A stretch of 64,000 nt of DNA from CAYLNL01 sp964385175 (GTDB lineage Bacteria; Bacteroidota; Bacteroidia; Flavobacteriales; Flavobacteriaceae), in assembly GCA_964385175.1 (NCBI GenBank), contig CAYLNL010000008.1, forward strand, positions 82,725 through 146,724, read 5' to 3'. Position 1 is the stretch's first letter. Every line of letters begins with the position of its first letter. The notes under the pieces were generated by a model, which had not been told where the DNA came from, searched no databases, and was given only the letters and a program-made list of their open reading frames with translations. The translations under genes were made by a program, and so were the position numbers. Of the stretch, positions 8,295 to 17,434 are shown in pieces.

Positions 8295-10295
8295 TTATTT
8301 ATTCACCAGTTCCATAAAATCATATTCTGAAATAATAGGAATTCCTAGTTCTTCTGCTTTTTGTTTTTTGCTGGGCCCCATATTGTCTCCTGCAATTACA
8401 TAATCTGTTTTAGAAGAGATAGAGGAGGCTACCCTCCCGCCATTATCTTCAATCTGCTTTTTGAGTTCTTCCCGCGATACGCTCTCAAAAACTCCCGAAA
8501 CCACGAAAGTTTGCCCTTTGAGCATATCGGTTTGCGGGTGTAGTTCTGTGTCCGAAATTTCTAATTGCACGCCATGCGCTCTCAGTCGCTCCAGTTGTTG
8601 CAGGTGGTCTTCTCTTCTAAAAAAATCTACCACGCTTTCTGCAATTCGCTCTCCTATTTCATTAATTTCCATCAACTCTTCCACAGAAGCTTTCTTTAAA
8701 GCATCTACAGAGGTGAATTTTTTAGCTATTACTTTCGCTACCGTTTCTCCTACATGGCGTATGCCTAAGGCATACAGCACCCGTTCAAAGGGAATTGTTT
8801 TAGATTTTTCTATTCCCTTGATTATATTTTCAGCCGATTTTTCTGCCATTCGTTCCAACGGAATAATCTGCTCCTTTTGCAAATCATACAAATCTGCATA
8901 ATTCTTTATTAATCCTTCTTTATAAAAAAGTTCCACCGTTTCGGCGCCCATGCCTTCAATATCCATAGCCTTACGCGAAATAAAGTGCTGTATTCTGCCA
9001 GTAATCTGGGGCGGGCAACCATAGTGATTGGGGCAATAATGCAAGGCTTCTCCTTCTTTTCGCACCAGTTCTGTGCCACACTCGGGGCAATGTGTAATAA
9101 ATTCCACTGGCTTAGAAGTAGCGCTACGCTTACTCATATTAACTCCTACAACTTTCGGAATAATTTCGCCTCCCTTCTCCACAAAAACCCAATCTCCTAT
9201 CCGCACATCTATTTTTTCTATCTGGTCTGCATTATAGAGCGATGCCCGTTTTACCACCGTGCCCGCCAATAGCACCGGCTCTAAATTGGCTACCGGGGTT
9301 ATGGCGCCTGTGCGACCTACCTGGTAAGAAATGCTGTTGAGCGTAGTAGTTACCTCTTCTGCCTTAAACTTATATGCCATTGCCCAACGCGGCGATTTGG
9401 AGGTAAATCCTAACTCATCTTGTTGATGGAAATTATTCACCTTCACCACTACCCCATCTATTTCATACGCCAGTTCTTCGCGGTGGGTTTCCCAATAGGT
9501 TATATAATCCATTACCTCGCGGCTGGTTTTGCATAAGTGCGCACCCTGCGACACCTTGAACCCCCATTCCTGGGCTTTCATTAAACAGTCAAATTGGGAA
9601 GTCAATGGCAAATTATTTCCCACCATTCCATACAATAAACATTCCAGGGGGCGTTTGGCTACCTCGGCGCTGTCTTGCAATTTTAAACTGCCTGAAGCCG
9701 TATTACGGGGATTCATATACGCATCTTCCCCGGCTTCTATGCGCTCCTTGTTCATACGGGCAAACCCTTCAATAGGAAGAACAATTTCTCCCCGCACATG
9801 CAATTTAGCAGGAAAATCTCCTCTCAATTTTAAAGGAACCGAGCGAATAGTCTTCACGTTCACTGTTACATCATCTCCCTGGAACCCATCTCCCCGGGTT
9901 ATGGCCCTCACTAATTCTCCTTCCTCATAAATAAGGTTTATAGACACTCCATCATACTTCAACTCGCAGGTAAACGAAACCGGGACATCACCCAAAATGC
10001 GTTGAATCCGTTTTTCCCAATCCTCTAAATCTTCCTTAGAATACGAATTATCCAATGAGTACATCCGGTATTCATGTACCACAGTATCAAATTTTTTGGT
10101 AATGTCTCCTCCTACCCGCAACGTAGGCGAATTGGCGTCGTAAAACTCAGGATGAGCCGCTTCCAGCCGTTGCAATTCCCGCATCATAGTATCAAATTCA
10201 AAATCAGAAATCACCGGCTTATCCAGCACATAATAACTATAGTTATGTCGCTCCAATTCTTTGCGAAGCCATTCTATTCTCTCATGTATATTCAT
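8295..10295 (-). CDS. ligA: NAD-dependent DNA ligase
   Basis: 666 residues, typical for LigA. It has an N-terminal Ia domain (HERIEWLRKELERHNYSYYV) and the adenylation site CELKYDGVS (catalytic Lys). These are followed by an OB domain, a four-cysteine zinc finger (CPECGT and CPNHYGCPP), helix-hairpin-helix repeats (FERVLYALGIRHVGETVAK) and a C-terminal BRCT domain (GQTFVVSGVFESVSREEL). It seals nicks in replication and repair using NAD+. It is divergent from the aromatic amino-acid operon across a ~170-bp region with promoters on both strands. Confidence 0.98.
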   Translation of the reverse strand: MNIHERIEWLRKELERHNYSYYVLDKPVISDFEFDTMMRELQRLEAAHPEFYDANSPTLRVGGDITKKFDTVVHEYRMYSLDNSYSKEDLEDWEKRIQRILGDVPVSFTCELKYDGVSINLIYEEGELVRAITRGDGFQGDDVTVNVKTIRSVPLKLRGDFPAKLHVRGEIVLPIEGFARMNKERIEAGEDAYMNPRNTASGSLKLQDSAEVAKRPLECLLYGMVGNNLPLTSQFDCLMKAQEWGFKVSQGAHLCKTSREVMDYITYWETHREELAYEIDGVVVKVNNFHQQDELGFTSKSPRWAMAYKFKAEEVTTTLNSISYQVGRTGAITPVANLEPVLLAGTVVKRASLYNADQIEKIDVRIGDWVFVEKGGEIIPKVVGVNMSKRSATSKPVEFITHCPECGTELVRKEGEALHYCPNHYGCPPQITGRIQHFISRKAMDIEGMGAETVELFYKEGLIKNYADLYDLQKEQIIPLERMAEKSAENIIKGIEKSKTIPFERVLYALGIRHVGETVAKVIAKKFTSVDALKKASVEELMEINEIGERIAESVVDFFRREDHLQQLERLRAHGVQLEISDTELHPQTDMLKGQTFVVSGVFESVSREELKKQIEDNGGRVASSISSKTDYVIAGDNMGPSKKQKAEELGIPIISEYDFMELVNK

Positions 10296-10347
10296 ATCAG
10301 TAAGTCAATTTGTTGTTATATTACAGGAGCTACCTCCCTCACCTGCA

Positions 10348-10355
10348 CAAAACTA
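10348..10355 (-). promoter_or_regulatory. -7 promoter element for ligA
   Basis: On the minus strand TAGTTTTG matches TAnnTTTG, 52 nt before the ligA ATG. Confidence 0.5.
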
Positions 10356-10412
10356 AAAAAGATTTATAGAAGAGATGTGAGGAGGCAAATTTTTATATCC
10401 CCTTTTCATCCG

Positions 10413-10420
10413 TACCTTTG
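10413..10420 (+). promoter_or_regulatory. -7 promoter element for the aromatic operon
   Basis: TACCTTTG matches TAnnTTTG, 49 nt before the pheA ATG. Confidence 0.65.
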
Positions 10421-10469
10421 CTGCTAAATTACTTATAACCCGGTTGAAAAACTGCATCATTTTAATAAG

Positions 10470-11297
10470 ATGATTCAAAAGGTAGCTATACAAGGAATAA
10501 AAGGCTCTTTTCATCACCAGGTAGCATGTGAGTATTTTGGAGAAGAAACTCCCCTGGTAGAATGTATGTCGTTTGATGCCCTGGTGGAGAGCCTGTTGCA
10601 AAAAAAAGCTTCGGTAGGAATAATGGCTATTGAAAATTCTATCGCAGGCTCCATACTTCCCAATTATGCGCTGATAGACAGGAAACACTTGCGTATTACG
10701 GGGGAACATTATTTAAACATCCACCACAACCTGCTGGCGCTGCCCGGGCAACCATTGGAAAATATTAAAGAAGTGCATTCTCACCCTATGGCGCTTTTGC
10801 AATGTGAGGCATTTTTTAACCTGCACCCCCATATTTCCCTGGTAGAAGCCGCCGATACCGCCGAGGTTGCCCGGCGTATCCGCGATAAAAAGCTGCCCGG
10901 CATTGGCGCCATTGCCAGTAAAATGGCGGCTACTTTATATGACCTTTCCATCATAGCGCCCGAAATTGAAACTATAAATAACAACGCTACCCGTTTTGTC
11001 ATTGTAGAAACCCGTGATGTTTCCCCGTTGAAAAAAGAAGTTGATAAGGCTTCTTTGAAATTCGAATTAGACCACACACGCGGGAGTTTGGCTGCTGTGC
11101 TCAATGTAATGAACGATTGTCGGCTGAACCTAACCAAAATACAATCGCTCCCTAAAATAGAAACTCCTTGGAAATATGCTTTTTTTGTGGATGTTACTTT
11201 TGAAGTGTATGCTGACTATGAAAAGGCGCTGAAAATTCTGAGCATTATGGCAGACGATTTTAAAATCTTAGGAGAATATAAAAACGCCCGTGTGTAA
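10470..11297 (+). CDS. pheA: prephenate dehydratase
   Basis: 275 residues. The catalytic domain has IQGIKGSFHHQVA at the N-terminus, GIMAIENSIAGSI, and the catalytic NNATRFVIVE (Thr-Arg-Phe). A C-terminal ACT domain (residues ~190-270: DHTRGSLAAVLNVMND, then LTKIQSLP) is the usual phenylalanine-sensing module. It converts prephenate to phenylpyruvate. It is a stand-alone dehydratase without a chorismate mutase domain; that activity is fused to the DAHP synthase three genes downstream. The stop overlaps the next start by one base (TAATG). Confidence 0.95.
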   Translation: MIQKVAIQGIKGSFHHQVACEYFGEETPLVECMSFDALVESLLQKKASVGIMAIENSIAGSILPNYALIDRKHLRITGEHYLNIHHNLLALPGQPLENIKEVHSHPMALLQCEAFFNLHPHISLVEAADTAEVARRIRDKKLPGIGAIASKMAATLYDLSIIAPEIETINNNATRFVIVETRDVSPLKKEVDKASLKFELDHTRGSLAAVLNVMNDCRLNLTKIQSLPKIETPWKYAFFVDVTFEVYADYEKALKILSIMADDFKILGEYKNARV

Positions 11298-12436
11298 TGG
11301 AACCTGCAAAACGTCTCCATAGTGTAGAAGAATATTACTTTTCGCGAAAGTTACGAGAGGTGCAGCGCCTGGTAGCAGAGGGAGAAAACATCATCAACCT
11401 GGGTATCGGCAGCCCCGATATGCCCCCGGCGCCAGAGGTAGTTACAGCCCTGCAGGAAGCCTCCCTGAAACCTCATGCCCACCAATACCAGAGCTACCAG
11501 GGCATCCCTCAATTACGGCAGGCTATGAGTGCTTTCTACCTCCGGCATTTCAACGTCTCGTTAGATTTTCAAACAGAAATACTCCCTCTCATGGGCTCAA
11601 AAGAAGGGATTATGCATCTTTCGCTTGCATTTTTAAATGAAGGTGATGAGGCGCTTATTCCTAACCCGGGATACCCTACCTACACCTCTGTAACCCGCCT
11701 GGCAGGCGCCACTCCCCGCTATTATGCCTTGGAGGAAAAAAATGGCTGGCTTCCTCCCATAGATTGGTTAGAAGCGCAAGACCTCTCAAAAGTGAAACTC
11801 CTGTGGCTTTGCTACCCGCACATGCCCACAGGCGCGCGCGCCTCATACAAAATATTCGAAAAATTAGTCGCTTTTGCAAATTCCCGTAACATTTTACTGG
11901 TAAACGACAATCCGTATAGTTTCATACAAAACACACAGCCGTTGAGCCTGCTCCAGGTAGAAGGAGCTAAAGAAACCGCATTAGAGCTCAATTCCCTGAG
12001 CAAAACCTTTAACATGGCGGGCTGGCGTATTGGTATGTTAGTAGGCAATGCGGGCTCTATAAATGCCGTTTTAAAGGTGAAAAGCAATATGGATAGCGGT
12101 ATGTTCTACCCTCTCCAATGCGGCGCTATCGCTGCCCTGCAACTTCCGCAAAGCTGGCTGGAACAGTTAAATGAGCGATACAGCATGCGCAAATCTCTAC
12201 TTCTTCAATTAGCTCATAAACTGGGTTGTAGTTATGCTGCCGATGCCGTGGGTATGTTTGTATGGGCGAAATTACCTGCTGGCGCTGCCTCAGAGCCTTT
12301 TACAGACAGGTTATTGTATGAAAAACGCATCTTTGCTGTTCCCGGAACCGTTTTTGGCACTAATGGTGAAGGCTATATTCGTTTCTCATTATGCGTAGCC
12401 GAGGAAAAAATAGAAGAAGCTATTAAAAGAATATAA
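11297..12436 (+). CDS. class I/II PLP aminotransferase, probably aromatic amino-acid or prephenate type
   Basis: 379 residues. It shows NLGIGSPDMPP, the substrate-loop region HQYQSYQGIPQLRQA, NPGYPTY, and the PLP lysine in ELNSLSKTFNMAGWRIG. The fold family covers aspartate, aromatic and LL-diaminopimelate aminotransferases. Position inside a phenylalanine/tyrosine operon, directly coupled to pheA, suggests it aminates phenylpyruvate, hydroxyphenylpyruvate or prephenate. Annotators may call it aspartate aminotransferase; sequence alone does not decide. Confidence 0.88.
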   Translation: MEPAKRLHSVEEYYFSRKLREVQRLVAEGENIINLGIGSPDMPPAPEVVTALQEASLKPHAHQYQSYQGIPQLRQAMSAFYLRHFNVSLDFQTEILPLMGSKEGIMHLSLAFLNEGDEALIPNPGYPTYTSVTRLAGATPRYYALEEKNGWLPPIDWLEAQDLSKVKLLWLCYPHMPTGARASYKIFEKLVAFANSRNILLVNDNPYSFIQNTQPLSLLQVEGAKETALELNSLSKTFNMAGWRIGMLVGNAGSINAVLKVKSNMDSGMFYPLQCGAIAALQLPQSWLEQLNERYSMRKSLLLQLAHKLGCSYAADAVGMFVWAKLPAGAASEPFTDRLLYEKRIFAVPGTVFGTNGEGYIRFSLCVAEEKIEEAIKRI

Positions 12437-12485
12437 TATGAGTTGGTGAGTTGTTTAGACCATAATCCTTAATTATGAATAGGGC

Positions 12486-13346
12486 ATGAATGTATTTGTC
12501 ATTGGCATTGGGTTGATAGGAGGTTCTTTCGCTTTAGACCTGAAGGCTGCTTATGCAGATGTTGTAATATATGGTATAGACCATAACCCCGATTACTTAG
12601 AACAGGCGTTGGCGCTCCATATTATAGACCGCCCCGCTACAATGGAAAACCTGGGAGACGCAGATATTGTATGGGTGGCAGTTCCCGTTACCATCATTGC
12701 CCAGCTTTTACCAACCATTTTGCACAGCGTGCGGAACGATGCTGTAGTGATAGATGCCGGCTCCACCAAGCAGGTTATCTGCCAGTGTGTGGCAAATCAT
12801 CCCAAGCGGAGGAATTTCCTGGCGGCACACCCTATCGCCGGAACTGAATTTTCAGGACCGCGGGCAGCGCATACCGGGCTATTTCGTGGAAAAACAAATA
12901 TTATTTGCGAGGTAGAAAAAACCGCCTTTCCGCTACAGGAACGCGCTTTAAAAGTGTTCAGCGATGTGGGTATGCGCATTCGTTATATGGATGCCGCTTC
13001 GCACGACCGGCATATCGCCTACATGTCGCACCTATCGCACATCAGCTCCTTTATGCTCGGGAAAACGGTTATGGAAAAAGAAAAAAACGAGCGTGATATT
13101 TTCGATATGGCGAGCTCGGGTTTTGAAAGTACAGTGCGCCTGGCAAAAAGTTCTCCAGAGATGTGGGCGCCTATTTTTGAACAAAATAAAGAGAATGTCT
13201 TAGAAACGCTCGCAGAATACATTGCCAATTTACAAGAGTTTAGAGACCGCCTGGCTAATGATGATTTTAAATTTCTTTATGCCGATATGGAGGGTATCAA
13301 TAAAATAAAAGAAGTGCTAAACGGAATAGGAGTAACAAAAATATAA
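12486..13346 (+). CDS. tyrA: prephenate dehydrogenase
   Basis: 286 residues beginning MNVFVIGIGLIGGSFALDL, a Rossmann nucleotide-binding loop (GxGLIGGS). Prephenate dehydrogenase features follow: AGSTKQ, HPIAGTEFSGP, and the helical dimerisation half with SHLSHISSFML. It oxidises prephenate to 4-hydroxyphenylpyruvate with NAD(P)+ in tyrosine synthesis. It lies 49 nt after the aminotransferase and 1 nt before the DAHP synthase, so it belongs to the operon. No ACT domain is present. Confidence 0.94.
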   Translation: MNVFVIGIGLIGGSFALDLKAAYADVVIYGIDHNPDYLEQALALHIIDRPATMENLGDADIVWVAVPVTIIAQLLPTILHSVRNDAVVIDAGSTKQVICQCVANHPKRRNFLAAHPIAGTEFSGPRAAHTGLFRGKTNIICEVEKTAFPLQERALKVFSDVGMRIRYMDAASHDRHIAYMSHLSHISSFMLGKTVMEKEKNERDIFDMASSGFESTVRLAKSSPEMWAPIFEQNKENVLETLAEYIANLQEFRDRLANDDFKFLYADMEGINKIKEVLNGIGVTKI

Positions 13347-13347
13347 T

Positions 13348-14430
13348 ATGGAAAATTCAGCAACAATGCGCAAATGGCTGCAAGAGCTACACCTCAACCA
13401 CCCACTGGTTATTGCGGGTCCCTGCAGCGCCGAAACAGAAGCCCAGGTAATTCGTATAGCACATGAGCTCAAAGATACCGATGTGAGCTACCTGCGTGCA
13501 GGCATCTGGAAGCCTCGCACCCGCCCGGGCATGTTCGAGGGTGTAGGCGCTATAGGCTTGCAATGGCTGCAACGCGCCAAAGCCGAAACGGGTATGCAAA
13601 CCGCTACTGAAGTGGCAAACAGAGACCACGTGCGCCTGGCGTTAGACTATGATGTAGATTTGTTATGGATAGGCGCCCGCTCTACCGTGAGCCCTTTTAT
13701 TGTACAGGAAATAGCCGATGAGCTAAGGGGAACCGATAAGGTGGTGTTAGTGAAAAACCCGGTAAACCCAGACCTTTCTCTATGGATAGGGGCCGTGGAA
13801 AGGCTTTATGCAGCCAATATTAAAAGATTAGGGGTTATTCACCGGGGATTTTCTACCTATGAAAAAACCCACTATCGCAATATTCCTGAGTGGCAAATAC
13901 CTATTGAACTGCAAAGACGTTTTCCCGATTTGCCGCTATTATGCGACCCTTCGCACATTGCCGGCGACCGTGCATTGGTGTTTGATGTGGCGCAGACCGC
14001 TCTGGATTTGAATTATGACGGGTTGATGATTGAAACGCACCATGACCCCACCCAGGCGTGGAGCGATGCCGCCCAACAGGTTACCCCCACGGTATTAGTG
14101 CAGATGATGCGGGAGTTGAAAATTCGTAAAGAAACCGATGCAGAAGAAGATTATACTAAAAAATTAACTACTCTCCGCACCCAGATAGATGTTATGGATA
14201 ATCAACTCTTAGAGGTGCTGGGAAAACGAATGAAAGTAGCCGATGAAATTGGGCAACTAAAAAAACATCAAAATGTAGCCGTATTGCAAACCAGCCGATG
14301 GAATGAGATATTGGGAAAAATGATTTTGGAAGGTGAGCAACGAGGATTGAGCGAGGAGTTTATTTTACGGCTCTTTAAAGCCATTCACCAGGAATCTATC
14401 AATCACCAGGAAAAAATCCTTAAGGAATAA
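13348..14430 (+). CDS. bifunctional DAHP synthase / chorismate mutase
   Basis: 360 residues in two parts. Residues ~1-265 are a DAHP synthase of the small (KDSA-like, AroAII-beta) type, with VIAGPCSAETEAQV, YLRAGIWKPRTRPG, LVKNPVNPD and LCDPSHIAGDR. Residues ~275-360 are an AroQ-type chorismate mutase (LRTQIDVMDNQLLEVLGKRM, then AVLQTSRW). It makes the first committed shikimate intermediate and also converts chorismate to prephenate, the substrate of the operon's other enzymes. Fusion of the two is known as a feedback arrangement in several bacteria. It is the last gene of the operon. Confidence 0.95.
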   Translation: MENSATMRKWLQELHLNHPLVIAGPCSAETEAQVIRIAHELKDTDVSYLRAGIWKPRTRPGMFEGVGAIGLQWLQRAKAETGMQTATEVANRDHVRLALDYDVDLLWIGARSTVSPFIVQEIADELRGTDKVVLVKNPVNPDLSLWIGAVERLYAANIKRLGVIHRGFSTYEKTHYRNIPEWQIPIELQRRFPDLPLLCDPSHIAGDRALVFDVAQTALDLNYDGLMIETHHDPTQAWSDAAQQVTPTVLVQMMRELKIRKETDAEEDYTKKLTTLRTQIDVMDNQLLEVLGKRMKVADEIGQLKKHQNVAVLQTSRWNEILGKMILEGEQRGLSEEFILRLFKAIHQESINHQEKILKE

Positions 14431-14440
14431 CGAATATTCT

Positions 14441-14658
14441 TATCTGTGTTTTTCCGTGGTATCCGTGAGATTTTTTTCTACACAACCCATACGGGTATTA
14501 TCTGTGTTTTTCTATGGTATCCGTGAGCCCTTTTTCTACACAACCCATAACGAATATTATTATCTGTGTTTTTCTGTGGTATCCGTGAGCCCTTTTTCTA
14601 CACAACCCATAACGGATATTATCTGTGCTTTTCTGTGGTATCCGTGAGATTTTTTCAC
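14441..14658. repeat. about 3.6 copies of a ~60-bp imperfect tandem repeat
   Basis: Units begin TATCTGTGTTTTTC at 14441, 14499, 14561 and 14620, with period 58-62 bp. Each contains a conserved GTGGTATCCGTGAG and, in the first three, CTACACAACCCATA. The units differ by small indels. The block fills the convergent gap between the aromatic operon and the peroxiredoxin gene. No coding sense is apparent. Confidence 0.9.
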
Positions 14659-14706
14659 ACTTGCCACTGCCACGGCTTCAAAAAAAGTGAACGATATAAA
14701 TTAGCC

Positions 14707-15162
14707 CTATCCTTCTAAAATTTGGGCAGCATGGTTTTTTGTATTCACATCGCTAATAACCCTCTCCACTACCCCCTTTTCATCAATAATAAAAGTGGTG
14801 CGATGAATGCCATCATACGTTTTTCCCATGAATTTTTTAGGCCCCCAAACTCCAAAAGCGTTAATTACCTCTCTGGTTTCATCGGCAAGAAGCGGAAAAG
14901 GAAATTTATACTTATCCTTAAAAGCCTTCTGTTTTTTCACGGAATCGGCGCTTACACCCAGGAGAACATATCCTTTGGCTTTTAGAGCTGCATAATGGTC
15001 TCGTAAACTGCAAGCCTCGGCGGTACAGCCCGGCGTATCTGCCTTGGGATAAAAAAATACCACTACTTTTTTCCCGGCATAATTGGCTAAAGAATGTATG
15101 TTACCGCTTTCGTCTTTCGCCGTAAAAGGAGGTACATTATCTCCCGCTTTAAGTGTTTTCAT
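14707..15162 (-). CDS. bcp: thioredoxin-dependent peroxiredoxin, BCP/PrxQ type
   Basis: 151 residues. It contains KKVVVFFYPKADTPGCTAEAC: the peroxidatic cysteine in TPGCT and a resolving cysteine five residues later, the alpha/PrxQ pattern. KFPFPLLADE and RTTFIIDEKG complete the fold. It reduces peroxides in the cytoplasm using thioredoxin. It is divergent from the endonuclease III gene, and the two -7 elements lie within 20 bp of each other. Confidence 0.95.
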   Translation of the reverse strand: MKTLKAGDNVPPFTAKDESGNIHSLANYAGKKVVVFFYPKADTPGCTAEACSLRDHYAALKAKGYVLLGVSADSVKKQKAFKDKYKFPFPLLADETREVINAFGVWGPKKFMGKTYDGIHRTTFIIDEKGVVERVISDVNTKNHAAQILEG

Positions 15163-15193
15163 ATAGTAGTTAGAATATTGTGTGGAGTTACTG

Positions 15194-15201
15194 TATTTTT
15201 G
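15194..15201 (+). promoter_or_regulatory. -7 promoter element for the endonuclease III gene
   Basis: TATTTTTG matches TAnnTTTG, 20 nt before the ATG at 15222. It rules out a start upstream at 15180. Confidence 0.65.
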
Positions 15202-15206
15202 CTGCT

Positions 15207-15214
15207 CAAAGATA
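15207..15214 (-). promoter_or_regulatory. -7 promoter element for bcp
   Basis: On the minus strand TATCTTTG matches TAnnTTTG, 44 nt before the bcp ATG. It points left and would start transcription inside the opposite-strand element at 15194-15201. Confidence 0.55.
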
Positions 15215-15221
15215 CATAAAA

Positions 15222-15905
15222 ATGACGAAAGGGGAAAAGATAGCTTTTATTATTAAAACATTAGATGAGCTGTATCCGCAGCCTCCCATACCGCTAAAAC
15301 ATACCGATTCTTATACGCTCCTCATCGCCGTGATACTTTCGGCGCGCAGTACCGATGCACGGGTAAATATAATTGCACCCCTGCTCTTTAAAAAAGCCAC
15401 TACGCCCCATGAAATGGTGAAACTGTCTGTAAAAGAGATACAAGCCATTATTAAGCCCGTAGGCCTGTCGCCTATGAAAGCAAAAGGTATCCATGAGCTT
15501 TCCCAGATTCTTATTGATAAATATAACGGGCATGTGCCGGCCGATTTTGAAGCCCTGGAAGCGTTGCCTTCCGTGGGGCACAAGACAGCCAGTGTAGTAA
15601 TGTCCCAGGCATTCCACGTTCCGGCTTTCCCGGTAGATACCCATATTCATCGGTTACTGTATCGTTGGGGTATCTCAGATGGCATTAGTGTAGTGCGAAC
15701 CGAAAGAGACGCCAAAAAAGCCTTTCCTATGGAAAAGTGGAACACCTTGCACTTGCAGATTATTTATTATGGCAGGTCGCACTCGCCTGCCCGGGGATGG
15801 AATTTAGATAAAGACATCATTACAAAAACCATCGGCAGAAAATCGGTTATAGAAGCGTACTACCAGGCAACAAAAAACACACCCAAAAAAAATACTATCC
15901 GTTAG
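15222..15905 (+). CDS. nth: endonuclease III-type DNA glycosylase without iron-sulfur cysteines
   Basis: 227 residues with the Nth fold: SYTLLIAVILSARSTD, the helix-hairpin-helix LEALPSVGHKTASVV (catalytic Lys) and the catalytic Asp in FPVDTHIHRL. It should remove oxidised pyrimidines in base-excision repair. The usual C-terminal four-cysteine [4Fe-4S] loop is absent; the region reads YYGRSHSPARGWNLDKD, and the whole protein contains no cysteine. From memory, relatives in Bacteroidota share this form, so it is probably functional. Start at 15222 is fixed by the promoter element just upstream. Confidence 0.9.
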   Translation: MTKGEKIAFIIKTLDELYPQPPIPLKHTDSYTLLIAVILSARSTDARVNIIAPLLFKKATTPHEMVKLSVKEIQAIIKPVGLSPMKAKGIHELSQILIDKYNGHVPADFEALEALPSVGHKTASVVMSQAFHVPAFPVDTHIHRLLYRWGISDGISVVRTERDAKKAFPMEKWNTLHLQIIYYGRSHSPARGWNLDKDIITKTIGRKSVIEAYYQATKNTPKKNTIR

Positions 15906-15920
15906 ATTAGATTTATAGGT

Positions 15921-17132
15921 ATGAAAAATAATGATTTACTGGAAATTGTAAAAATATATGGCAGCCCTGTATATGTGTATGAAACTGAAAAAATAATAAG
16001 CCAATACCAGCGGCTTGTCAATGCCTTCCAAAAAGTGCCTACGGTGCGGATAAACTATGCGGTGAAAGCGCTGTCTAATCCTGCTATTTTGCGGGTGATG
16101 AAAGCGCTGGGCAGCGGGTTAGATACGGTTTCAATCCAGGAAGTGAAATTGGGCTTGCTGGCAGGCTTTGAGCCGGAGCGGATTATTTATACCCCCAACG
16201 GGGTTTCTTTAGAAGAGATTGAAGAAGTGGCAGCGCTTGGCGTACAAATAAACATAGATAATTTGTCGGTCTTAGAGCAGTTCGGGAACAAACACCCACA
16301 GGTGCCGGTGTGTGTGCGTATGAACCCGCACGTGATGGCGGGGGGAAATTCTAATATCTCGGTGGGACATATCGACTCAAAATTTGGTATCAGCGTCCAT
16401 CAAATGCCTCATTTACTAAGAATTGTAGAGAATACCCGGATGCGCATCAACGGCATTCATATACATACCGGCAGCGACATACTGGATATAGGGGTGTTTC
16501 TCTACGCCTCTGAAATTCTATTTGAGGCGGCTAAACAGTTTAAAGAACTGGAGTTTATAGATTTTGGAAGCGGGTTTAAAGTACCTTACCGAAAGGGAGA
16601 TGTAGAAACTAATATTGAAGAGCTGGGCGAGCAGCTTTCTGAACGGTTTAACGCTTTTTGTAAAACTTACGGGAGACAGCTCACTTTAGCTTTTGAGCCT
16701 GGTAAATTCTTAGTGAGCGAGGCTGGTTATTTCTTAGCGAAGGTAAACGTGGTAAAGCAAACTACTTCTACTATTTTTGCAGGGTTAGATACCGGTTTCA
16801 ATCACCTCATTCGCCCTATGTTATACAAAGCTCATCACGAGATTGTAAACATTTCTAACCCCAAGGGGAAAGAGCGGTTTTATTCGGTAGTGGGCTATAT
16901 CTGCGAAACCGATACTTTTGCCAACAATCGGCGAATTGCAGAGATAACGGAAGGCGATATTTTGTGCTTTAAAAATGCAGGGGCTTATTGCGCCACTATG
17001 GCGAGTAATTATAACTCCCGCTATCGCCCGCCAGAGGTATTGTGGCACAAAGGGAAAGCCCACCTGATTAGAAAACGGGAAACGTTTGATGATTTGGTGA
17101 GGAATATGGTGGATGTTGAGATAACTCTTTAA
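15921..17132 (+). CDS. lysA: diaminopimelate decarboxylase
   Basis: 403 residues. It has the PLP lysine in INYAVKALSNPAIL, the phosphate-binding HIHTGSDI and FIDFGSGFKVPY, and the substrate/active-site CETDTF near the C-terminus. GAYCATMASNYN is typical of the family. It decarboxylates meso-diaminopimelate to lysine. It follows the endonuclease III gene by 15 nt, so the two are probably cotranscribed. Confidence 0.95.
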   Translation: MKNNDLLEIVKIYGSPVYVYETEKIISQYQRLVNAFQKVPTVRINYAVKALSNPAILRVMKALGSGLDTVSIQEVKLGLLAGFEPERIIYTPNGVSLEEIEEVAALGVQINIDNLSVLEQFGNKHPQVPVCVRMNPHVMAGGNSNISVGHIDSKFGISVHQMPHLLRIVENTRMRINGIHIHTGSDILDIGVFLYASEILFEAAKQFKELEFIDFGSGFKVPYRKGDVETNIEELGEQLSERFNAFCKTYGRQLTLAFEPGKFLVSEAGYFLAKVNVVKQTTSTIFAGLDTGFNHLIRPMLYKAHHEIVNISNPKGKERFYSVVGYICETDTFANNRRIAEITEGDILCFKNAGAYCATMASNYNSRYRPPEVLWHKGKAHLIRKRETFDDLVRNMVDVEITL

Positions 17133-17201
17133 TAAATGGTTTTTCCCCTATAGCATAGAACAATGACTACACTATAAAAAAATTCCAAAAGGAGTAAAAA
17201 A

Positions 17202-17303
17202 ATGACTGTATGCTTTGATGGTGATATGGACTCAGAAAACAAACAAGATTTTAAAAAGAGAGAAAAAGCGCAACGTTTAAAAAACCATAAAGCTATCTTT
17301 TAA
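17202..17303 (+). CDS. possible 33-residue peptide, unknown
   Basis: A short frame starts MTVCFDGDMDSENKQD and continues with a lysine/arginine-rich tail (KKREKAQRLKNHKAIF). A purine-rich AAAGGAG lies 9 nt upstream, unusual in this genome, where such sites are rare. No family recognised. It fills the gap between lysA and the restriction-modification genes and could be chance. Confidence 0.25.
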   Translation: MTVCFDGDMDSENKQDFKKREKAQRLKNHKAIF

Positions 17304-17403
17304 TCCTCAATTTTTCAAAATCGTAGTATTTTTTTGGTATAAGTAATTTTTAGAGGCGCCTATAAGCCCAAAGTTTGCGCAAGAAACCGGCAGTTTTTTT
17401 AAC

Positions 17404-17411
17404 TACCTTTG
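17404..17411 (+). promoter_or_regulatory. -7 promoter element for the methyltransferase
   Basis: TACCTTTG matches TAnnTTTG, 23 nt before the ATG at 17435. It excludes the in-frame upstream start at 17375. Confidence 0.6.
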
Positions 17412-17434
17412 AAACAACTTTAACTGAATGTGAG

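Noticed and set aside
14441..14658. CRISPR array
   Set aside because: Units are similar along their whole length with no unique spacers and no cas genes nearby.
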